From the NCBI GenBank assembly GCA_031254175.1, contig JAIRUY010000177.1:1-7081 (forward strand): 7,081 nucleotides of DNA, read 5' to 3'. Below the pieces are notes generated by a model. That model searched no databases and was not told where the DNA came from. It saw only the letters and a program-made list of their open reading frames with translations. Source of the stretch: Treponema sp. (GTDB taxonomy: Bacteria > Spirochaetota > Spirochaetia > Treponematales > Breznakiellaceae). Within the stretch, counting starts at the first letter, position 1. Each line of letters starts with the position of its first letter. The translations under genes were made by a program, and so were the position numbers. Positions 1 to 5,666 of the stretch are shown here, in pieces.

Positions 1-1518
1 AAAAAAATCAAGGCGGAACTTTCACCGGCGATCCTTACAGCAGGCGAATGGTCAACATGGAGCACAAAAGCACGGGATATTTTAAGGACAAATCCGGAGT
101 TTGGGATAAGCCCGGAAAAGAATGACGTATTTGTTGTTAAAGACAGACCTGCCGGCGTAACAGAAAAATTATTCAATGAATTTTCAGCCGGACGTAATTT
201 TTATGAACGCGTATCTTCAATTCGTGAATATGTAAACAACAAAAATACGGACAGCGGCTCGGAACTTTTTATGGAAATGTTTTCATATTTTACTTCTTTC
301 CTGCGTTCCGGCGACCAGAATGCGGAGTACTCAATTGCGTCCTATCTCCTTATAAATGAACTGTCAGCCAACAAAAAATATTCCCATCTGAAAACTTCCC
401 TGAATATGAGTTTTACCGGTATTTTTTCAGGTATCAAGGATGTAAACTCTGTTTTTAAAAATATAAAAGACACAAAGATAAAAACGGAATTCCTGAACAA
501 TATCAGGCTTTCAATAAACGAATGGCCGGATATTTACCTTAAACTTTTCTCCTTTTCCCAGCTGCCGTTTATCACAGAACGGCTTGAAGAAGCGAATCTC
601 CCGGAAAAACTTACCGTTATGTGCAATGACTGTTTTGAAAATGCCGTAATAGTGTCGCAGCACCGGGATAACCGTGAAGCTGTTGTATGGTTTTACAAAA
701 ATTCAAGAAACAAAGAATGGTTTAAGGCAGCTAATATAAACATTGAAAAACAACTCATTACCCTTATCCGCATACTGGATATCACCTACCGGGATATTGA
801 AAATCACAAAGATACTGTTGAAAACCGCAAAATCAACAAACTTGTTTATAATATCCTCTTCAAGGACAAAGACCTGTTTTCATTCATTGATAATTCAGAT
901 GAAGAAGCAATCATCAGGGTTTTTACTTTTATCAATGATTTAAAGGATTTGGATCCGCAGGATAAACTCAACCTGCGTTCAAGGATTCTTGACAAATACC
1001 CCGGCTTTAAATTCTTCGGAGAAGCGGAAAAGAAAGTTTCAAGGGCTCTTTGGGTTACACACGCAATGTTTGAAAAAAAGAAGAAACAGCTTGCGCATAT
1101 CATGGATGTTGAAGTCCCTGCCAATTCCAAGGAAATTGAATACGCTTTGTCGCTTGGCGATTTGCGTGAAAACGCCGAATACAAGGCTGCGAAGGAAAAA
1201 CAGGAACAGCTCAATTCCCAGCTTGCGAAACTCAAGGAAGACATCGAAAGAGCGCAGTTATTCGATCCGAATTCCATCAATACATCCAGAGTCTCCTTTG
1301 GCACAAAAGTTATTCTGCGTAACGAATCGGCAGACAAGCAGGAAGAATACACCATTTTGGGTCCGTGGGAATCTGATCCAAACAATAACATTATTTCCTA
1401 TCTTTCTCCGTTTGGAAGTGCTATACTTAACAGAGAAGCTGGTGAAAAATTTGAATTTGCAATTAACGAGGAAAGGAATTCTTATCTGGTAGAACAGATT
1501 TTAAAAGCTGAAATCTGA
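1..1518 (+). CDS. greA: Transcription elongation factor GreA, long spirochaete form (5' end missing)
   Basis: The frame is open from base 1 to the TGA at 1516-1518, giving 505 visible residues; the true start lies upstream of the window. GreA binds RNA polymerase and inserts its coiled-coil tip into the secondary channel, stimulating cleavage of backtracked RNA. The Gre domain is only the last ~160 residues. The coiled coil spans about 345-422, with the tip motif GDLRENAEYKAAKEKQ at 386-401; its acidic Asp387 and Glu390 match the catalytic pair of E. coli GreA. The FKBP-like C-terminal domain covers about 430-505 (VSFGTKVIL, then SPFGSAIL). The ~340 residues before it are charged, appear mostly helical and show no domain I can name. 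Ordinary GreA is about 158 residues, so this is the extended form known from Treponema and Borrelia (roughly 900 residues, from memory). The vWA gene follows after 17 bp. The Gre assignment is firm; the role of the extension is unknown. Confidence 0.93.
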   Translation, partial: KKIKAELSPAILTAGEWSTWSTKARDILRTNPEFGISPEKNDVFVVKDRPAGVTEKLFNEFSAGRNFYERVSSIREYVNNKNTDSGSELFMEMFSYFTSFLRSGDQNAEYSIASYLLINELSANKKYSHLKTSLNMSFTGIFSGIKDVNSVFKNIKDTKIKTEFLNNIRLSINEWPDIYLKLFSFSQLPFITERLEEANLPEKLTVMCNDCFENAVIVSQHRDNREAVVWFYKNSRNKEWFKAANINIEKQLITLIRILDITYRDIENHKDTVENRKINKLVYNILFKDKDLFSFIDNSDEEAIIRVFTFINDLKDLDPQDKLNLRSRILDKYPGFKFFGEAEKKVSRALWVTHAMFEKKKKQLAHIMDVEVPANSKEIEYALSLGDLRENAEYKAAKEKQEQLNSQLAKLKEDIERAQLFDPNSINTSRVSFGTKVILRNESADKQEEYTILGPWESDPNNNIISYLSPFGSAILNREAGEKFEFAINEERNSYLVEQILKAEI

Positions 1519-1524
1519 AGTGTT

Positions 1525-1530
1525 AAGGGG
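1525..1530 (+). promoter_or_regulatory. Ribosome binding site of the vWA gene
   Basis: AAGGGG lies 5 nt before the ATG at 1536. A GTG at 1530 is in the same frame but overlaps this Shine-Dalgarno sequence, so the ATG at 1536 is the better start. No promoter or terminator is apparent in the 17 bp between the greA stop and this start, which supports co-transcription with greA. Confidence 0.75.
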
Positions 1531-1535
1531 TGATT

Positions 1536-2858
1536 ATGAAAAGAATTAGTCTGGCGTTGATACTTATAGCTGTATTAAGTTTTTCCGCATTTGGGCAAAA
1601 TACAGATTCAATCGACCTTTTACTGCTTCTGAATACTTCAACAGGAATGGGTTCATCTTACGAAAATGTCAATGATTACATAACGGGCTCTTTCCTTTCG
1701 GAATTCCTTCGTGTTGGAGATACTTTTCATTTAATCCCTTTTTCGGCAGTTCCAAGACTTGATATTGCCCGCAGGATTTCAGATATCGGAGATGTTGAAA
1801 CAATAATAGGCCGAATGTTTCTGCAGTATCCGGTTGAAATCGGGAACAATACAGGAAATGCTATTTCTTTTGCAGAACAGTATATCAGAACACTGCCTTC
1901 CCGTCCAAAAAAGATCGTTCTTGTATCCATCGGCAGTTCTGATATAAACAGCCTTGTAAGTTCGGCAAAAGACAGATTAAGGTCCGCAAACGCAACTCTT
2001 GATTATGTGCAGGTAACTCCCGGACAGCCGATAACAAACTTCCCAAGAGCCGATCGCGACTCCTCTGCCCGCGCACAGCAGCCTTCTGTTGATACTCAAA
2101 CCTCTGAAGCGGACACAAGAGCTGAAACCGTTACCCCCAACGACAGTTTCCAGAGTACTCAGGAACAGCAGGGAACTGTTTATCCCGTTACGGAACAGTT
2201 GACAGAATCAAGTCCATGGGCTTCTTATCTGCCGTTTATTATCGGACTTATTATCCTTTTATTGTTGATTATAGGCCTTATTATGTTCTTTTCTTCCCGT
2301 AAACTCAGCGCCAGTCCAAATCGTGTCATGTCAGAAGTTTCTTCTTCAAAGGCAGGTGAGCAGCCTAAGTTTACCGATCACAGCGAAGATCTAAAAAAAT
2401 ACGCTTCATCTCAATCCAAACAAAGAACAACTCCGTATTCTGACCGTCATGAAAAAACAAAAGGCGGCAAACCTGTTTACATAAATCCGACAGGCCCTCT
2501 CATTCTTGATCTGTATGTCGAAGATCAGAACAGGGCCATTGGTAAACGCAATATTCATAATCTTAAATCAGATTACAGCCTTTCAGTCGGCGGCGGGAAT
2601 TCTGATTTTCAGATTTTCCTTGTTCCAATACCGCCGCGTATCGGAGAACTGCGAAGAAACGGCAGCCAGCTTACTTTTATTCCGAAAAATCACAAATATT
2701 TTCCCGATCTCGGTTCCAGCGAATTAAGGGACTGTTTAAACAAAACCATTCGTATTATTTCCGATAAAAACTATGAAATGCGTTTTAGGTTTGAAATGTA
2801 CGAAGATCCTCTTGAGGCGCTGAACAGGGTTTTAAATTCAATTAAAGTGCCGGGCTGA
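1536..2858 (+). CDS. Secreted/membrane protein: vWA-like domain, single TM helix, C-terminal FHA-like region
   Basis: 440 residues from the ATG at 1536. Residues 1-20 look like a Sec signal peptide (MKR, hydrophobic core, possible AFG|Q cleavage) with no lipobox Cys. Residues ~24-165 resemble a von Willebrand A domain: a LLLLL strand followed by NTSTG at the MIDAS position, NNTGNAI at the threonine loop (104-110), and the strand KKIVLVSIGSSD (125-136). The MIDAS is degenerate: the usual DxSxS reads NTSTG, and the later Asp is Ile. A Gln/Ser/Thr-rich linker (~165-228) leads to one membrane helix (~231-252) followed by SSRK. A polar linker precedes a beta-rich domain (~320-422) containing IGKRN, LSVGGGNSDFQI and IPPRIGEL, which recalls a divergent FHA fold. 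If the topology is right, vWA is periplasmic and the C-terminal domain cytoplasmic. The likely role is protein-protein contact across the inner membrane; substrate and partner are unknown. vWA and TM are fairly sure, FHA is tentative. Confidence 0.8.
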   Translation: MKRISLALILIAVLSFSAFGQNTDSIDLLLLLNTSTGMGSSYENVNDYITGSFLSEFLRVGDTFHLIPFSAVPRLDIARRISDIGDVETIIGRMFLQYPVEIGNNTGNAISFAEQYIRTLPSRPKKIVLVSIGSSDINSLVSSAKDRLRSANATLDYVQVTPGQPITNFPRADRDSSARAQQPSVDTQTSEADTRAETVTPNDSFQSTQEQQGTVYPVTEQLTESSPWASYLPFIIGLIILLLLIIGLIMFFSSRKLSASPNRVMSEVSSSKAGEQPKFTDHSEDLKKYASSQSKQRTTPYSDRHEKTKGGKPVYINPTGPLILDLYVEDQNRAIGKRNIHNLKSDYSLSVGGGNSDFQIFLVPIPPRIGELRRNGSQLTFIPKNHKYFPDLGSSELRDCLNKTIRIISDKNYEMRFRFEMYEDPLEALNRVLNSIKVPG

Positions 2859-4176
2859 CAAGAGAGCCGAAGCCTTTCTTTCCCGTCAAACAGCCGTCTT
2901 TTAAAATAAACTTTCCCCTGACTATTGTAGCTGCGAGCATCCCCTTTATTTCCATTCCGTCAAAAGGGCTTGTTTTGCTTTTTGAATGTAATGCGTTTTT
3001 ATCAATTCTATACTTTTTGTTCATGTCAACAATGGTAAAATCAGCGTCCGCTCCGTTTTGCAAATTTCCTTTTTGCGGATATATACCCCATATTTTTGCG
3101 GGCGCTTCTGAAGAAAGTCTCGCAAAATCGTTAAGGGTTAAAGTTTTTTTGTTTACTTCATTCAGCATAACAGGGACAAATGTTTCAACTCCGCAAAGCC
3201 CTGCCGGCATTTCCCAAAGAGACAGTGACTTTTCTTTTTTTGTATGGGGAGCGTGATCACTTGCTATCATGTCGATAATTCTCTTTTCGACAGCTTCCCA
3301 AAGTCCTTTTTGCTGTTCCTTGTCCCTGATTGGCGGATAAACCTTGTTCGTTCCGTTTTCCGCATCAAGCAAAAGATAGTGGGGACATGTTTCGGCCGTT
3401 ACATTTATTCCCTTTAGTTTTGCTTCGCCAATCAGTGCGGCTCCTTCGCCGGAAGTTACATGATGAATGTGAATTTTTGTTTTTGTAAATTGCGAGTAGA
3501 TAATAGCGGTTTGAATCGCAAGCACTTCGGAAATTACAGGTCTTGCGCTGGAAAGCAAAAGCCCCTCAGGCACATCATTTATTTTTTTGCACAGAGAAGT
3601 AAAATGTGAATTTAACCCGCTGGTTTCGGCGTGAAAACCTATTCTCATGCCAAGACCGGCAGCTGCCATCATTTGCTCTATTAAAACACCCTCAGAAGGA
3701 GACGCGATATCTCCTGTTGACGTTCCCAGGAATATTTTAAACCCTAAAGTTCCCGCCTTTTTTAAACCATCCATTTCATTCGTATTTTCGTTTGAAAGCA
3801 GGGAAAAAAGACAAAAATCAATGTATGATTTTTCCTTTGCTAAACGGGCTTTTTCGTTAAATCTTTCAACAGTTGACGTCGGCGGAATCACGTTCGGCAT
3901 ATCCGCTATTGTTGTAATACCTCCAAAGGCCGCAGCCATACTGCCGGATTCAAAATCTTCTTTTTCAGTAAGGCCGGGATCACGGAAATGCACATGGGCG
4001 TCAATAACCCCCGGCAAAATATATTTCCCGCCTGCGTCATATTCATCGTCAGCAGTATCAGTATTTTCCAAAACTCCCGAAAAAATGATTTTTCCGTTTT
4101 TTACGGCAACATCAGCCTTAAAAGATTTTTCAGGAGTTACAAGAGTTCCGTTTCTGAGAATAAGGTCATAATGCAT
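2842..4176 (-). CDS. pyrC: Dihydroorotase (class I type)
   Basis: 444 residues. The enzyme interconverts N-carbamoyl-L-aspartate and L-dihydroorotate, the third step of de novo pyrimidine synthesis, in the cytoplasm. It is an amidohydrolase with a two-metal site: DAHVHFRDPG gives His61 and His63, GFKIFLG gives Lys147 (the expected carbamylated bridging lysine), then His182 (GFHAET), His239 (IHHVTSGEG) and Asp307 (ASDHAPH). Arg65 after HxH and Asn95 in MPN fit dihydroorotate binding and favour PyrC over allantoinase or dihydropyrimidinase, which share the fold. Length is normal for this class. The start is the ATG at 4176-4174, because MHYDLILRNGTLV is the usual first beta strand. The frame stays open to an ATG at 4281, but that extension is hydrophobic, has no RBS and runs through the promoter. 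The gene is divergent from uraA, and its 3' end overlaps the vWA gene by 17 bp. No other pyrimidine synthesis gene is visible. Confidence 0.93.
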   Translation of the reverse strand: MHYDLILRNGTLVTPEKSFKADVAVKNGKIIFSGVLENTDTADDEYDAGGKYILPGVIDAHVHFRDPGLTEKEDFESGSMAAAFGGITTIADMPNVIPPTSTVERFNEKARLAKEKSYIDFCLFSLLSNENTNEMDGLKKAGTLGFKIFLGTSTGDIASPSEGVLIEQMMAAAGLGMRIGFHAETSGLNSHFTSLCKKINDVPEGLLLSSARPVISEVLAIQTAIIYSQFTKTKIHIHHVTSGEGAALIGEAKLKGINVTAETCPHYLLLDAENGTNKVYPPIRDKEQQKGLWEAVEKRIIDMIASDHAPHTKKEKSLSLWEMPAGLCGVETFVPVMLNEVNKKTLTLNDFARLSSEAPAKIWGIYPQKGNLQNGADADFTIVDMNKKYRIDKNALHSKSKTSPFDGMEIKGMLAATIVRGKFILKDGCLTGKKGFGSLVSPAL

Positions 4177-4182
4177 CCTTGA

Positions 4183-4191
4183 ATTATAACA
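4183..4191 (-). promoter_or_regulatory. Extended -10 promoter element of pyrC
   Basis: Read on the minus strand, these bases are TGTTATAAT: a perfect TATAAT with the extended -10 TGn motif. Only six bases (TCAAGG) separate TATAAT from the pyrC ATG, so the usual start distance puts +1 on or one base before the A of the ATG. No good -35 is seen; TGGTTT with an 18-bp spacer is weak, as is common for extended -10 promoters. The AAGG touching the ATG is too close to act as a Shine-Dalgarno sequence. Confidence 0.65.
4185..4190 (+). promoter_or_regulatory. Possible -10 of a uraA promoter, overlapping the pyrC -10
   Basis: On the + strand the same site reads TATAAC (5 of 6 to TATAAT), because its core TTATAA (4184-4189) is a palindrome. 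Transcription would begin near 4197 and give a uraA leader of about 111 nt containing the hairpin at 4238-4260. There is no recognisable -35 and no extended -10 in this direction, so the call is weak. A competing candidate is TACTAT at 4281-4286, which would start the mRNA near 4293, right at the RBS. Confidence 0.3.
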
Positions 4192-4237
4192 GAAAAAGCT
4201 TTTTTTAAACCAGAGAAAAAGAAGAATAAAGTTGTTC

Positions 4238-4270
4238 GGAAACTTCAGTTCAAGTCTTCCATTTTTTTTT
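4238..4270 (+). terminator. Hairpin plus T9 in the uraA leader: attenuator or upstream terminator
   Basis: GGAAACTT (4238-4245) can pair with AAGT-C-TTCC (4252-4260), forming an 8-bp stem with one bulged C and a six-base loop (CAGTTC). An A and then nine T (4262-4270) follow directly. The stem has only three G-C pairs, so it is weak, but the T run is long and correctly placed for the + strand only. It lies 37 bp before uraA, so it could attenuate uraA or stop + strand read-through arriving from pyrC antisense transcription. Confidence 0.5.
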
Positions 4271-4292
4271 AATTTCAGCATACTATATAACC

Positions 4293-4297
4293 GGAGG
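4293..4297 (+). promoter_or_regulatory. Ribosome binding site of uraA
   Basis: GGAGG, 10 nt before the ATG at 4308; the spacing is slightly long but acceptable. A second in-frame ATG lies at 4329 with no comparable Shine-Dalgarno sequence, so 4308 is preferred. Confidence 0.75.
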
Positions 4298-4307
4298 TAA
4301 ATAATTT

Positions 4308-5591
4308 ATGATAAAAAATGAAATTCTTATGCCGCAAGACAGGCCGAAATTGGGTCACTGGATACCGCTTTCTTTTCAGCATGTGTTTGCAATGTTTGGG
4401 GCGACAATTCTTGTTCCAATTCTGACAGGGCTGAGTCCGGCTGTAGCGCTTTTCACAGCAGGTACAGGTACATTAATTTTTATTCTTTGTACAGGCGCAA
4501 AGGTTCCTGCTTTTCTTGGTTCTTCTTTTACATTTATAGCTCCTTTAATTGCCATTTCCGCAAGTCACGGCGTTAATTACGCCCTTGGCGGCGCTATGGC
4601 AGCAGGTATATTCTACTGTCTTGTTGCTTTCATTATCCGTTTCACCGGAACAGCCTGGCTTGATAAAGCTTTGCCTCCTGTAGTTATTGGATCCGTTATT
4701 ATAGTAATTGGTCTTTACCTTGCTCCTGTCGCGATGAAAATGGCAATGTACGACGGGAACGAAAGTTACAGTCTTGTTTACTTCTCCATAGCGGCAGTGA
4801 CTCTTTTAGTGACAGTAGTTTCTAATATTTTCCTTAAAGGGTTTTTCAGCGCTATTCCCATTTTAATCGGACTTGTTGCCGGTTATCTTTTCACGATGAT
4901 TATGGGCTTTTTCTTTCCTGCATTTGCCATTATTGACTTTGAGGTAGTAAGAAATGCTTCATGGCTTGGGCTTCCAACATTCCGTGTCCCGGCTTTCAGC
5001 CTTATGCCGGTGTTAATTTTTATAATAGTTTCTCTGGCAACAATCTGCGAACATTTGGGTGACATGGTTGTTACAAGCAAAATTGTCGGTCAGGATTTTT
5101 ATAAAAACCCGGGTCTTCACCGTACCCTTACAGGCGACGGACTTGCGTCGGCATGGGCAGCGCTTTGGGGCGGACCTCCCAATACAACTTACAGCGAGAA
5201 TGTCGGCGTTATGGCAATTACCCGCGTTTATTCAGTGTGGGTCATCGGCGGAGCCGCAGTAATTGCCGTTCTTCTTTCTTTCTTTACAAAATTCGGCGCG
5301 ATAATTCAAACAATTCCGCAGCCGGTTTTGGGAGGCATATCAATACTTCTTTTTGGAATAATTGCATCAAGCGGTCTTCGTACAATCGTTGAAAAAGGGG
5401 TTGATTACAAAGACAAAAGAAATCTGATAATTACTTCTGTAATTCTGGTAATTGGTATCGGCGGCGGTACGCTTGATTTTAATATTGCAAAAGATTTGCC
5501 TTTTAAACTTGAAGGAATTGCCCTTGCAACTGTTGTTGGTATTATTCTTAACCTGTTTATACCTGAGAGCAAGGAGAAAAAGGCAAAATAG
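4308..5591 (+). CDS. uraA: Uracil permease, NCS2 family (UraA/PyrP type)
   Basis: 427 residues, close to the 429 of E. coli UraA and alignable by eye along nearly its whole length. It is a polytopic inner-membrane protein expected to have 14 membrane segments, importing uracil with protons. Family signatures seen: LSFQHVFAMFGATILVPIL (21-39), GSSFTFIAP (71-79), GTAWLDKALPP (114-123), CEHLGDMVVTSKIV (247-260), GGPPNTTYSENVGVMAITRV (288-307) and QPVLGGISILLFG (338-350). Glu248 and Glu297 match the uracil-contacting Glu241 and Glu290 of E. coli UraA. Asp252 stands where UraA has His245, as in the EH-x-GD branch common in other bacteria. Uracil is the likeliest substrate given the adjacent pyrC; xanthine or another nucleobase cannot be excluded from sequence alone. 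The gene is divergent from pyrC, monocistronic by layout, and ends before a clear terminator. Confidence 0.92.
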   Translation: MIKNEILMPQDRPKLGHWIPLSFQHVFAMFGATILVPILTGLSPAVALFTAGTGTLIFILCTGAKVPAFLGSSFTFIAPLIAISASHGVNYALGGAMAAGIFYCLVAFIIRFTGTAWLDKALPPVVIGSVIIVIGLYLAPVAMKMAMYDGNESYSLVYFSIAAVTLLVTVVSNIFLKGFFSAIPILIGLVAGYLFTMIMGFFFPAFAIIDFEVVRNASWLGLPTFRVPAFSLMPVLIFIIVSLATICEHLGDMVVTSKIVGQDFYKNPGLHRTLTGDGLASAWAALWGGPPNTTYSENVGVMAITRVYSVWVIGGAAVIAVLLSFFTKFGAIIQTIPQPVLGGISILLFGIIASSGLRTIVEKGVDYKDKRNLIITSVILVIGIGGGTLDFNIAKDLPFKLEGIALATVVGIILNLFIPESKEKKAK

Positions 5592-5626
5592 CAAAAGTTT
5601 GCAAAGCAGCTTTCTCAAATTTTCCA

Positions 5627-5663
5627 GCCCGCCGCCTGAGTTTTCAGGTTGCGGGCAATTTTT
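5627..5663 (+). terminator. Intrinsic terminator of uraA
   Basis: GCCCGC (5627-5632) pairs with GCGGGC (5651-5656), and inner CCTGA (5635-5639) pairs with TCAGG (5644-5648) around a GTTT loop. A two-base mismatch (CG against TT) separates the two stems. AATTTTT follows, which suits + strand termination. It begins 35 bp after the uraA stop and ends 3 bp before the comF stop. On the minus strand the hairpin is followed by TGGAAAATTT, a poor U tract, so any role in ending comF is less certain. Confidence 0.85.
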
Positions 5664-5666
5664 CAT

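Noticed and set aside
846..1391. 181-codon open frame antisense to greA
   Set aside because: It lies wholly inside a well-supported greA coding region, has Ser/Leu-rich translation typical of a reverse-strand shadow, and has no RBS or recognisable domain.
989..1492. 167-codon + strand frame overlapping the Gre domain
   Set aside because: It is an alternative frame of the conserved GreA coding sequence; its Arg/Asn/Ser-rich product resembles nothing known.
3647..4171. 174-codon + strand frame antisense to pyrC
   Set aside because: It covers the metal-binding part of pyrC, which is clearly the real gene; the translated product has no domain character.
4177..4281. Longer pyrC start at 4281 adding 35 residues
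   Set aside because: The extension is hydrophobic and unlike any dihydroorotase N-terminus, has no Shine-Dalgarno sequence, and runs through the extended -10 promoter.
4286..4291. TATAAC as a uraA -10
   Set aside because: Transcription would begin near 4298, after the GGAGG at 4293-4297, leaving the mRNA without its ribosome binding site.
4291..4300. Possible PyrR-type RNA site around CCGGAGGTAA
   Set aside because: It shares only a few bases with the PyrR binding-loop consensus and is fully explained as the uraA Shine-Dalgarno sequence.
5367..5666. 99-codon minus strand frame across the uraA end and terminator
   Set aside because: It is antisense to conserved uraA codons and runs through the terminator hairpin; the product is not recognisable.
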